From Acidobacteriota bacterium (GTDB lineage Bacteria; Acidobacteriota; Terriglobia; Acidiferrales; UBA7541), in contig DAHUXN010000074.1 in assembly GCA_027307115.1 (NCBI GenBank), positions 1 to 44,632 on the forward strand: a stretch of 44,632 bases of DNA, written 5' to 3'. Of the stretch, positions 8,166 through 16,093 are shown piece after piece. The position numbers and the translations under genes were made by a program. The notes beneath the pieces are model-generated. The model was not told where the DNA came from, searched no databases, and saw only the letters and a list, made by a program, of their open reading frames with translations. How positions within the stretch are numbered: position 1 is the stretch's first letter; each line of letters starts with the position of its first letter.

Positions 8166-11100
8166 TCACACTTGCAGAACATCGCCGTCTCGGGCGACCG
8201 CGCGGTAAATCACGGGGTCAATAAACACGGCGAGGCACAGGCGCGAAATCAATCCCGCGACGATCACAATGGCGAAGGGACGTTGCGTATCTGAGCCGAT
8301 ACCATGAGACAGCGCAGCGGGCAGCAAACCGAGGCACGCGACGAGCGCTGTCATCATGATGGGACGCAACCGCAGAAGAGCGGCCTCGCGAGTGGCAGTG
8401 CGGATGTCCTGGCCGCTCAGGCGCAGTTTATTGATGAACGAATACAGGATGACCGCTGTTTCGACCGACACGCCCATAAGGGCCAGTAGGCCCAAAATGG
8501 ACGAAACGCTAAACGGCGTGTTCGTGAGCTTCAGGGCGATCAGCGCGCCGACGGGTTCTGTGATGAGTACGCCGATGGCAATCCCGACTGGGAATTTGAA
8601 ATTACCGTAGAGAGCAAAGAGAATAAAAAAGATGAGCAAGATGGCGAGCGGGCCGATCAAATCCAGCTGCTTTTTCGCCGTAACAAGCTCACTGTATTCG
8701 CCGCCCCATGTGACGCGGTATCCCTGCGGCAGCGTAACGGCCTTCTTGACGGCAGCCTGGCCGGCAAGGACCGCGGTCTGAAGATCGCGCCCCTCGATGC
8801 TGTATTGCACGCCGATGTATCGCGAATTGTTCTCGCGATAAATAAACGACGCTCCTGAACTTTCCTCGATATCGGCAAGCTGGGTCAGCGGAATCAGCTG
8901 ACCGGATGGCGTGCCGACGAGCAGATTGCCGATTTGCGTGGGGCTCGAACGGAACTGCGGCTCCATGCGCACCACCAGATCGAAAAGCTTTTCGCCTTGG
9001 ATCACTTGGGTGGCTGCTTGTCCGCCAACCGCTGCCTCAATCACCGCTTCTACGTCAGCCACATTGATGCCGTAGCGGGCTATTTTGTCACGGTCCACAT
9101 TGATCAGAAGGCTCGGCTGGCCGAGCTCTCGAACAACAGTCAGTTCCGTGAAGCCTGGAACCTGTTCTAGCGCGCGCTTGATCTGAATTGCCTTATCCTG
9201 GAGTACATTCAAGTCAGGGCCGTAAATCTTCACTGCCAAGGCGCTCTTCAGTCCGGTGAGAGCTTCATCAACGGCATCTTCCGCAGGCTGCGTATAATTA
9301 AAGATGACGCCCGGGAATGCGGCAAAGCGCTTCCGGAGATCCGCAGTGAGCTCTTGTTTGTTCCGAATTGCGGTTTGCCGCCATGTCTTGTCGCCATAGG
9401 GCGCCAACCCGACATAAAACTCATCGTTGAAGAAACCCGTGGGATCCGTGCCGTCGTCGGGACGGCCAAGTTCAGAGCCCACCTGCGTCACCATGGGATA
9501 AGACATCAGAATGTGCCGCACTTCGGGAGAGAACTTGCTGGCTTCCTCGAAGGAAATCGTATACGGCATGGTCGCGCGCACCCACAGTGCACCTTCGTCG
9601 AGGTGGGGCATAAATTCGCCGCCGATAAAAGGCACCAGCAAGAGAGTCAAGCCGAAAATGACACCGGCTGCAATCAGCGTCAAAGCAGGGTGGTCGAGGC
9701 ACCAATCGAGCCTGCGTCCATAGAAATGCTTCAGCGATTCGAACGGCTTGTTGACGCTCTCCCTTACATTTTTGAACCAGTAGGAACACATCACCGGGAC
9801 GAACGTCAGCGTGAGAATCAGTGCGCCCAACAAAGCGAACGCCATCGTGTCCGCCATGGGATGGAACAGTTTCCCGGAAGCGCCGCCCAGCGCGTAAATT
9901 GGGATGTAGCCGGCAACAATAACCGCAATGGAGTAAAAGACAGGCCGGTCGACATCGGCCGCTGCCGCGCTGATCACGTCGTGGAGCTTATACTCCTGCC
10001 CAGCGCGCAAGCCAAGTTCGCGATAAATGTTTTCCACCATCACAAGCGTGCCGTCGATAATGATTCCAAAGTCGATGGCGCCTATTGAAAGCAGGTTCGC
10101 GTCAACACCCTTGGCATGCAGGCAGATGAACGAGAACAGCAACGCCAAAGGAATTGTGAGAGCTACAATGACGGCGGCGCGCACGCTGACCAGGAAAATA
10201 AAGAGCACCAGCAGGACGAGCAGCATACCGCGGATAAGGTTTCCTTCAACTGTGTCGATGGTCACCTGGACCAGGTCGCTGCGGTCGTAAAACGGATGAA
10301 CCTTGACGTCCGGCGGCAGGATGTGCTGGTTGAGGTTGTTGGTCATTGCCTCGACGCCCTTCAGCACGTCCTGTGTTTGTTCGCCGCGGCGCATCAGAAT
10401 CACGCCTTCGACCGCGTCGTCCGTATTCATGAAGCCAAACTCGCCTAAGCGTGGCGCGTGGCCCATGACAACCTGCCCGATGTCGCTGACACGCACCGGC
10501 ACGCCGTTCTGGCTCCCGACGATGGTGTTGCCAATGTCCTGTACGTCGCGCATCAGGCCAATGCCACGCACGTAGTAGAACTGGCCGCCTTGCGAGTAAA
10601 AGCCGCCTCCGGCGTTGGCGTTGTTGTTGGCAAGCTGCTGGAGGACGGTGGGAATGGAAAGGTGATAGCCGTAAAGCTTAGCCGGATCAAGCAGCACTTG
10701 ATATTGCATTACTGTGCCGCCAAAGCCGGAGTCGTCCGCGACGCCCGGGACTGACTTATATGCGCGTTCAATCACCCAGTCCTCGAAGGTCTTCAGCTCC
10801 TGAGGGCTGCGGTCCGGGCTTTGGATCACGTAGCGGTAGACGAGGCCGCTGGGGCTCGAGAGTGGCGAAAGCGACGGGACGATGCCGGGGGGCAATGTGG
10901 CATCGGCAATGCGCTCGAAGACGACCTGGCGCGCGAAGTAATCGTCCGTGCCTTCCTCGAACGTCATGCGCACGTCCGACAAACCATAGAGGGAAATCGA
11001 CCGCATTATTTGCATGTGCGGCACGCCGTTCATCTCGACTTCGAGAGGAATGGTGATGAGCCGCTCAACTTCCTCCGAGGCGTGGCCCGGCCACTGCGTG

Positions 11101-11249
11101 ATTAGTTCCACCATCGGAGGAGAAAGATCAGGGTACGCATCAACGGGCATGCGCTGGAACGAAATCGAGCCGCCAATAATGAGAGCGACGACGAGCAGAA
11201 GGACCAGAAAGCGTTGGCGCAGGGCGAATTGGACTAAGCGATGGATCAT
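8166..11249 (-). CDS. Heavy-metal efflux RND pump (CzcA/CusA family inner-membrane subunit)
   Basis: This is the proton-driven inner-membrane pump of a tripartite efflux system. The 1027-residue protein starts with a transmembrane helix and the FQRMPVDAYPDLS segment typical of HME-RND pumps. Transmembrane helix 4 carries D393, D399 and E406 in AIDFGIIIDGTLVMVEN, the HME-RND proton-relay pattern. Large periplasmic loops lie at about 35-335 and 560-860, with hydrophobic groups near 340-550 and 870-1020. The segment where CusA has its copper/silver methionines reads QPAEDAVDEALTG, so a divalent-cation substrate is at least as likely as copper. It is the last gene of the operon, 17 bases behind the adaptor gene. 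Confidence 0.92.
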   Translation of the reverse strand: MIHRLVQFALRQRFLVLLLVVALIIGGSISFQRMPVDAYPDLSPPMVELITQWPGHASEEVERLITIPLEVEMNGVPHMQIMRSISLYGLSDVRMTFEEGTDDYFARQVVFERIADATLPPGIVPSLSPLSSPSGLVYRYVIQSPDRSPQELKTFEDWVIERAYKSVPGVADDSGFGGTVMQYQVLLDPAKLYGYHLSIPTVLQQLANNNANAGGGFYSQGGQFYYVRGIGLMRDVQDIGNTIVGSQNGVPVRVSDIGQVVMGHAPRLGEFGFMNTDDAVEGVILMRRGEQTQDVLKGVEAMTNNLNQHILPPDVKVHPFYDRSDLVQVTIDTVEGNLIRGMLLVLLVLFIFLVSVRAAVIVALTIPLALLFSFICLHAKGVDANLLSIGAIDFGIIIDGTLVMVENIYRELGLRAGQEYKLHDVISAAAADVDRPVFYSIAVIVAGYIPIYALGGASGKLFHPMADTMAFALLGALILTLTFVPVMCSYWFKNVRESVNKPFESLKHFYGRRLDWCLDHPALTLIAAGVIFGLTLLLVPFIGGEFMPHLDEGALWVRATMPYTISFEEASKFSPEVRHILMSYPMVTQVGSELGRPDDGTDPTGFFNDEFYVGLAPYGDKTWRQTAIRNKQELTADLRKRFAAFPGVIFNYTQPAEDAVDEALTGLKSALAVKIYGPDLNVLQDKAIQIKRALEQVPGFTELTVVRELGQPSLLINVDRDKIARYGINVADVEAVIEAAVGGQAATQVIQGEKLFDLVVRMEPQFRSSPTQIGNLLVGTPSGQLIPLTQLADIEESSGASFIYRENNSRYIGVQYSIEGRDLQTAVLAGQAAVKKAVTLPQGYRVTWGGEYSELVTAKKQLDLIGPLAILLIFFILFALYGNFKFPVGIAIGVLITEPVGALIALKLTNTPFSVSSILGLLALMGVSVETAVILYSFINKLRLSGQDIRTATREAALLRLRPIMMTALVACLGLLPAALSHGIGSDTQRPFAIVIVAGLISRLCLAVFIDPVIYRAVARDGDVLQV

Positions 11250-11266
11250 TGTTGGACCATTGGCTG

Positions 11267-12460
11267 CTAGCGTTGCAACGAATTCTGGAATTGCAGGAAC
11301 AAGCTGCCATCGGCGACAACTTTCTCGCCCGCCGACAATCCACTGAGGATTTGAATCCGTTCCTGTTGTATTTCGCCGATTTCCACCATGCGGCGGCTGA
11401 ATTGCGTCGCGCCGGTCTGCACGTAGACGAATGGCTGATTTTCAGCGTTGCGCATCACCGATGCCACGGGAACCGTAATGGCCTTAGGGATCGTGCCTGC
11501 CAAGACGATTGCAGTCACGTACATCTGGTTCTTCAGTTTTTCGCCGGGATTTTCCGTGACGATGCGCGCTTGCAGAGTGCGCGTGTTGGGGTCGACCGCC
11601 GGAGCGAGATAAGAAATTTTCCCGTGAAAGACGGTGGAGTAGGCGTCGGTTTGCACCGAGACAGCTTCACCATTGTGAATATATGACAGTTGACTTTGGT
11701 AGACGTTCACGAGCACCCACACGGTGCTCATATCGGAAATGGTAAAGCATTGCGTGGCACCGGCCTGAATTAGCTGCCCCGGTGAGCATAGGCGGTCGAC
11801 TACCTCGCCGGAGATGGGCGCGCGCACAGGAATTTGCGCCGTGGGGGGCGCGCTGGCGAGTGAATCCAGATTCGTGATTCCCAGGATATGCAAACCCTGC
11901 TCGGCGGCATTCATATCGGCCTGCGCCTGCGTGCGAACTGATTCCGCTTGTAGCAAGTCCGCTTGTGCTATGGCATGGTGAGCGTAGAGATCTTGCGCGC
12001 GCTGATAATTCTTATCGGCCAGATCGTAGCTGTCGCGCGCCTTCAGATAGTTCGCGCGTAACTGGGAATAATCCGGGCTCGAAACTTCAAGCATTGGCTG
12101 GCCCGCCCGGACGTGCTGTCCCGGGAAAACAAGCACTTGGCTGACAGGTCCGCCTACCGCGGTGATCACCGGTGTGGTCTTGAAACCGTTGTAAGCGACC
12201 TGGCCGGACAACCTGAGTGTCCGAGTGAGCGGGGCGGCGGAAACGGTCACAATTTGAATGTGCGATAGCTGGTCCTGAGGCACACTGAAAAGTGTCGCTT
12301 CCGCGCCGGAGTTTGCTGAAGTGTAGGAGGTCATTTTCTCGGCTTGACGGCCGCGCGACCCGCAACCGGCCAAGATTATCGCGGCGGCAAGGCTCACGCC
12401 GATAGCGGAAGCAATCGAGCGCGTGAATTTCGTTGACGCGTACGTGTGCATGGGATTCAT
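11267..12460 (-). CDS. RND efflux periplasmic adaptor (CzcB/CusB-like lipoprotein)
   Basis: The membrane-fusion protein joins the pump to the outer-membrane channel. The 397-residue product has a lipoprotein signal with the lipobox LAGC near residue 33. A split lipoyl/barrel-sandwich domain follows (AVGGPVSQVLVFPGQHVRAGQPML and, after the helical hairpin, VRAPISGEVVDRL). A coiled-coil hairpin lies at about 140-200, and beta-barrel and membrane-proximal domains complete it. The ATG overlaps the stop of the upstream TolC-like gene by four bases (ATGA), which indicates translational coupling and fixes the start. There is no His/Met-rich N-terminal metal chaperone segment such as CusF-type proteins have. 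Confidence 0.9.
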   Translation of the reverse strand: MNPMHTYASTKFTRSIASAIGVSLAAAIILAGCGSRGRQAEKMTSYTSANSGAEATLFSVPQDQLSHIQIVTVSAAPLTRTLRLSGQVAYNGFKTTPVITAVGGPVSQVLVFPGQHVRAGQPMLEVSSPDYSQLRANYLKARDSYDLADKNYQRAQDLYAHHAIAQADLLQAESVRTQAQADMNAAEQGLHILGITNLDSLASAPPTAQIPVRAPISGEVVDRLCSPGQLIQAGATQCFTISDMSTVWVLVNVYQSQLSYIHNGEAVSVQTDAYSTVFHGKISYLAPAVDPNTRTLQARIVTENPGEKLKNQMYVTAIVLAGTIPKAITVPVASVMRNAENQPFVYVQTGATQFSRRMVEIGEIQQERIQILSGLSAGEKVVADGSLFLQFQNSLQR

Positions 12461-13728
12461 GGCAAGGTCCTTGTGCCGACGGCTTCCCGCAATTGCTCGA
12501 GGGCGAGCATGTAGGAAGCGAGTTGCTGGCGGTAGGCCAACTCCGTATCGCGATAACTGCGTTCCGCGTCCAGGAAATCGAGGAGGCTCGCGGCACCGCG
12601 CTTGTAAGCGTACTCGCTGATATCAACCGATTGCTTGGCCTCGTCGAGATAGCCCTTTTGATAGATCTGAAGTGTCTGCTCGTTGGTTCGGACAGTCTCG
12701 TACGCCGTGCGCACATCGGTCATCACCTGCTCGCTCGCCTCTTGCTGCAACTGTTGAGCTTGGGAGATTGCCGCGTTCGTTCGCGCGATTTCGCCTTGGT
12801 TGCGGTCGAAAATCGGCAAGGGAAGACTGACAATGATCGAAGACGAATTGTAGCCGGTGATATGCGTGAAATTCAGTGTACCGTTCACGTCCACCTTGCC
12901 ATTGGCCTTCGCAAGGAGGTACTGGCTTTGCGCCGCCGTCACGCTCTGTGCCGCTGCCCGCAAGTCAGGGCGATCCTTGATGGCCTGCGCCTGCAGATCC
13001 TCCAACGTGTAAGGAATCCTCTGATAATCGAGACTGCCAGCAACGTCATAATTTTCGGGCACCGATTCAAATCCCAAGAGCTGGCGCAGCGCTGCAAGCG
13101 CTTGTTGCTTGGCGAGTTGCGCCGCGGTCACATCGGTTTGAAACTGCAACAGTTGCAATTTGATTTTCAGCAAGTCGCCTTCGCCAATCGCGCCCGCCTT
13201 GTACTGTGCTTCGCTGATGTCCACAGTGTTCTGAAAGTCCTTCAGGTCTTGTTGCGCAAAAGACAGGGCCGACTCGGCAAGCAGCGCATTCGTGAATTGC
13301 GTAGCGACATTGAAGGTTAGGTTGCGCTGGTTGTCGGCGACCGTCGACTTCACCACGGCGGTTTGGTCCTGAGCGGCCCTCAGCCGGTGCTGGCGCTTCC
13401 CGCCTCGTTCGAATAGGTAACCCAACCCGACGTCAAATTCGGCCTGGTTGATGTTGTCGGCGGTGAACTCTTTCGGCGTAACCGGCAGGCCGACGACATC
13501 GGCTCCAAAGACGGGATTGGGGCGTAAATTAGCAGTGATCTCCTGGTCTTGGCTCTGCACGATGTTCGAACGGGACGCGAGCAGGGCGTGATTGTGCGCA
13601 ACAGCGAGCCGGATGGCCTCATCCAGCGTAATGCGAATGGCGGATTGCGGCGACTGCCCGAATGCCAGTGCGGCAGCGCCCGACAACACAGCTAGAAGGG
13701 CCGAGATGCGCAATGTACGGTAATACAT
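12457..13728 (-). CDS. TolC-family outer-membrane efflux channel (CzcC/CusC-like)
   Basis: The 423-residue protein forms the outer-membrane exit duct of the efflux complex. It has a signal peptide ending near LAFGQ, then two outer-membrane-efflux repeats. The first begins at ITLDEAIRLAVAHNHAL; the second covers about 235-410 and contains DRPDLRAAAQSVTAAQSQYLLAKA and an Ala/Gln-rich helical part. It ends with the usual helix containing AYRQQLASYMLALEQLREAVG. A GAGGA Shine-Dalgarno sequence precedes the ATG by about six bases. The stop codon overlaps the adaptor start. Confidence 0.92.
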   Translation of the reverse strand: MYYRTLRISALLAVLSGAAALAFGQSPQSAIRITLDEAIRLAVAHNHALLASRSNIVQSQDQEITANLRPNPVFGADVVGLPVTPKEFTADNINQAEFDVGLGYLFERGGKRQHRLRAAQDQTAVVKSTVADNQRNLTFNVATQFTNALLAESALSFAQQDLKDFQNTVDISEAQYKAGAIGEGDLLKIKLQLLQFQTDVTAAQLAKQQALAALRQLLGFESVPENYDVAGSLDYQRIPYTLEDLQAQAIKDRPDLRAAAQSVTAAQSQYLLAKANGKVDVNGTLNFTHITGYNSSSIIVSLPLPIFDRNQGEIARTNAAISQAQQLQQEASEQVMTDVRTAYETVRTNEQTLQIYQKGYLDEAKQSVDISEYAYKRGAASLLDFLDAERSYRDTELAYRQQLASYMLALEQLREAVGTRTLP

Positions 13729-13793
13729 GGTCTGTCCTCTACGAAAAATGAGCAGATTGGGGCGAACGATGCGCCCGAAGGAATACCCGGAGT

Positions 13794-14087
13794 TTACAGA
13801 GAAGGAGGTGCGCGGGTCGCGAGGCGCGAGAAAATCGGGCCCGCACGGAACAGCGGTTCGGGAACGAACGGTCCTGAGCCCTCAGCCAGCATCACTGGGG
13901 CTGACTGCATCGCGACGGATCGCTGAGCGGGCTGGTGGCCGAGGTGGCAAATCGGGCACGTGGATTCGGCAGCGGTCGTGGCGTGGTGGTGCCAGACGTT
14001 TCCCGCCGTCGTCGCCACCGCCAACATAAGCGCCAGCGACAACACAAACAGGATCAGCCGCGTTTTTCTGTGCCCGAGAATTCTCAT
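13794..14087 (-). CDS. Small exported His/Cys protein at the head of the metal-efflux operon
   Basis: The 97-residue product has a hydrophobic N-terminal segment (LILFVLSLALMLAVATTAG) that acts as a signal or anchor. Right behind it lies a potential metal site, WHHH about 15 residues before CPICH, and the tail is Pro/Ala-rich. Small proteins with this layout, such as DUF2946-like ones, occur next to copper or heavy-metal efflux genes. A role as periplasmic metal sensor or carrier is an inference from position and residues. The frame is open 50 codons further upstream, but the ATG at 14087 gives the basic start followed by the hydrophobic core. The tolC-like gene follows 65 bases on. Confidence 0.7.
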   Translation of the reverse strand: MRILGHRKTRLILFVLSLALMLAVATTAGNVWHHHATTAAESTCPICHLGHQPAQRSVAMQSAPVMLAEGSGPFVPEPLFRAGPIFSRLATRAPPSL

Positions 14088-14128
14088 ATCGGATTGCGTA
14101 CTAGCAATGGCCGGCGTCGTAATCCCCG

Positions 14129-14173
14129 ATTGTAGGTCAGACGTGCCGCTCGGGCAATAGGTTGCAATGCAAC
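14129..14173 (-). promoter_or_regulatory. Promoter and perfect palindrome in front of the metal-efflux operon
   Basis: On the minus strand TTGCCC (14152-14157) and TACAAT (14129-14134) are 17 bases apart, a good sigma-70 promoter. Just upstream of the -35, at 14161-14173, lies the perfect inverted repeat GTTGCA-T-TGCAAC. Its position suits an activator or metal-responsive regulator. No regulator gene is adjacent, so the binding protein is unknown. Confidence 0.6.
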
Positions 14174-14194
14174 GCGGCCCGGAGAGTAAACCCG

Positions 14195-14473
14195 TCAGTG
14201 GGAGCTTTCCAGCGCCTTCTCGACCAGATTCACACATTTTTCCACCCGCTTACGCAGCGGGCCTTCGATCTCTTCCTGCCGCCGGCGCAGTATGAAAAGT
14301 TCGTCGGCAATATTCAGCGAAGCCAGCACGGCCAGGCGGGTTGAGTCAACTTGCCGCGTTGCCTCGGCAACCGTGCGCATTCTCTCGTCGACGAAGGATG
14401 CCAATTGGCGAAGATACGCTTCGTCGCCGTCCGCCTGCACGTTATATGTCTGGTCGAAAATTTCTATTTTCAT
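14195..14473 (-). CDS. zapA: Cell division protein ZapA
   Basis: ZapA bundles FtsZ filaments at mid-cell. The 92-residue protein begins with the family beta strand MKIEIFDQTYNV, then the YLRQLASFVDERM helix, and ends in a long coiled coil (LNIADELFILRRRQEEIEGPLRKRVEK). A G-rich Shine-Dalgarno sequence (GGGGGGAT) lies just before the ATG. It lies downstream of pheT on the same strand; pheST-zapA linkage is known from other bacteria. Confidence 0.9.
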   Translation of the reverse strand: MKIEIFDQTYNVQADGDEAYLRQLASFVDERMRTVAEATRQVDSTRLAVLASLNIADELFILRRRQEEIEGPLRKRVEKCVNLVEKALESSH

Positions 14474-14574
14474 CGGCTATCCCCCCGGGCGGGTCTGCTC
14501 ATTTTGCGGCATCGTTGCAGCCAAGGCAAGCGGGCATCTAATCCCAAAGGGGCTTGGCAACTGCGCAGGAGTTC

Positions 14575-15447
14575 TCAGAATGGCATGCGAACCGAAAGGA
14601 TTATGTTGTGATTGAACGTGTGGAAGTGCGTTGCGGCAATTTGAAATCCGGCGCCAAGCGTCAAACCTATACGATTATGGATGGGCAATTTCCCGTAGAC
14701 AATTCCCGGCGTCAGGAAAACTTGCTTCTTGCCCGCTTTCGTTCCATTTGACCACCACGTCGAATTCACTTCCATTTCCGGCCAGAACTTCCGGAAGACG
14801 CGGTATTGAAATGCGTTGCTCGCAATAATTGGCGTCCCGATGCGGCTTACTGCTCCGATGGGTATCGTCGTTCCCCATGTGCTCTGGAAATCGAAATCGC
14901 CCCAACCCTTCCCGAAAGCGAGAGTCGGCGCGATGCTTCCACGCCCAGCGCCGTTACCATTGGTTGCCGTTGCCGCTGTGATGCCGAGAAATGCACTGAA
15001 GATATAATTGCCGTGACTTTCGTTTCCCGAGAGCACGCGATACTTCAGCAAAAAGGAGGTGTCACCGATGCCGTCGCGCGCGCTCGAGTTGTGGTGCACG
15101 ATGTAGGGCGGCACACCGAGGATGATTTCCACGCGCCGCGCGGGTATAAGTTCAAGGCCCTTGCCACCGTCGTAATTCGTCAGTGACGCGCCGCCGGCTA
15201 AGCCGCCCTCCCAGAAATTGTCGTAGCGAAATTCCTGTTCCAAGCGCGGTGTGACCGTTGCGACCGGCGTGACCCAGAGCGGTTGTTCCGCCTGTGTCGC
15301 CGAGACGCGCGCAAGCCACCCATGGTGTGCGGCCTGATCCGCACTTTGCGCGTGGCAGGCAGAACCGTACGTCCCGGCCCAAAAAAACAATACAATTGGC
15401 GCAGCGCTGTAAAACCTTCGGAAAGGTACACGAGCAAGTGGCCGCAT
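14575..15447 (-). CDS. Putative outer-membrane beta-barrel protein (MetA-pathway-of-phenol-degradation-like)
   Basis: The 290-residue protein has a signal peptide (YSAAPIVLFFWAGTYGSACHAQ). Its body is rich in alternating aromatic and polar strands, for example RLEQEFRYDNFW, GDTSFLLKYRVL, GNYIFSAFLGITA and FQYRVFRKFWPEMEVNSTWW, and it ends in ILSVRMPF with a terminal phenylalanine. These are marks of an outer-membrane barrel, similar in layout to the PF13557 family. The substrate is unknown. The ATG at 15447 is favoured by an AGGGGAG Shine-Dalgarno sequence about six bases upstream. It stands between an HTH-Mop regulator gene and zapA. Confidence 0.65.
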   Translation of the reverse strand: MRPLARVPFRRFYSAAPIVLFFWAGTYGSACHAQSADQAAHHGWLARVSATQAEQPLWVTPVATVTPRLEQEFRYDNFWEGGLAGGASLTNYDGGKGLELIPARRVEIILGVPPYIVHHNSSARDGIGDTSFLLKYRVLSGNESHGNYIFSAFLGITAATATNGNGAGRGSIAPTLAFGKGWGDFDFQSTWGTTIPIGAVSRIGTPIIASNAFQYRVFRKFWPEMEVNSTWWSNGTKAGKKQVFLTPGIVYGKLPIHNRIGLTLGAGFQIAATHFHTFNHNIILSVRMPF

Positions 15448-15479
15448 CAGGCTCCCCTGGAATGATGTTGGCACCACCA

Positions 15480-15543
15480 AACACTGACGCAGTGTTCGTT
15501 TACAGAATACACTAACACATATCGTTATTTAAGTACGATTATA
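15480..15543 (-). promoter_or_regulatory. AT-rich control region of the outer-membrane protein gene
   Basis: A TATAAT box lies on the minus strand at 15538-15543. Downstream, ATCGT and ACGAT form a dyad around 15520-15539, and a perfect inverted repeat AACACTG-ACG-CAGTGTT occupies 15480-15496, about 33 bases before the start codon. The region is strikingly AT-rich for this genome. The last repeat would form a hairpin in the mRNA or serve as an operator. No good -35 is seen. Confidence 0.45.
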
Positions 15544-15579
15544 TACGAATCAATGGATTGCGATGGGAATCGCGCACGG

Positions 15580-16008
15580 TCAGACGCGAAGGATCATCAC
15601 TTCGGTGGATTTGATCAGCGCGGCGACCATGTCGCCCGTTTTCAAACGCATTTCGCGCACCGCGTCCGCCGTGATGATCGAGGTGATGTGCTGCTCGCCG
15701 ATCGACAACGTTACCTGGGCGATCAGCCCGCTGGTCTTGATGCCCACTACGCGCCCGATGAGTTGATTGCGGCCGCTGATTCGCCGAAACGTTGTGCGGC
15801 GCTCAGCGACATCGGCGCTACGAAGCGTGCGCGATAGATACCGGTCAATTTCTGATTCGGGTACGCGGTGGTGGCCGCCCGCCGTTTTTATCGTGCGCAA
15901 TTTACCGTGATAAATCCACTGTTTGAGCGTTGGATAGCTGATGCCGAGAACTTGCGCAGCCTCACGCGGCGTGAGCAAGTTTTCCGATTTGCGGCGCATG
16001 GGATTCAT
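15580..16008 (-). CDS. HTH (MerR/excisionase-like) plus Mop/TOBE domain regulator
   Basis: The product, about 142 residues, has two parts. Residues about 10-60 form a MerR/BldC-type helix-turn-helix (LLTPREAAQVLGISYPTLKQWI followed by GGHHRVPESEIDRYL). Residues about 75-140 form a molbindin (Mop/TOBE) domain, with GRNQLIGRVVGIKTSGLIAQV and a second half ending TGDMVAALIKSTEVMI. Mop domains bind molybdate or tungstate, so a ModE-like oxyanion-responsive regulator is likely. No molybdate transporter or cofactor gene is near. The start is uncertain: ATG at 16035, 16008 or 15999 all lack a clear Shine-Dalgarno sequence. It follows pheT by about 85 bases on the same strand. Confidence 0.8.
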   Translation of the reverse strand: MNPMRRKSENLLTPREAAQVLGISYPTLKQWIYHGKLRTIKTAGGHHRVPESEIDRYLSRTLRSADVAERRTTFRRISGRNQLIGRVVGIKTSGLIAQVTLSIGEQHITSIITADAVREMRLKTGDMVAALIKSTEVMILRV

Positions 16009-16093
16009 TTTGCGGCAACTACCGAGCCATAGCAAGGCTGAGAGGTTGGGTAGCTCGCGCTAGCCGGCGAGCCGTTTCTGACAAAGGCCTGAC

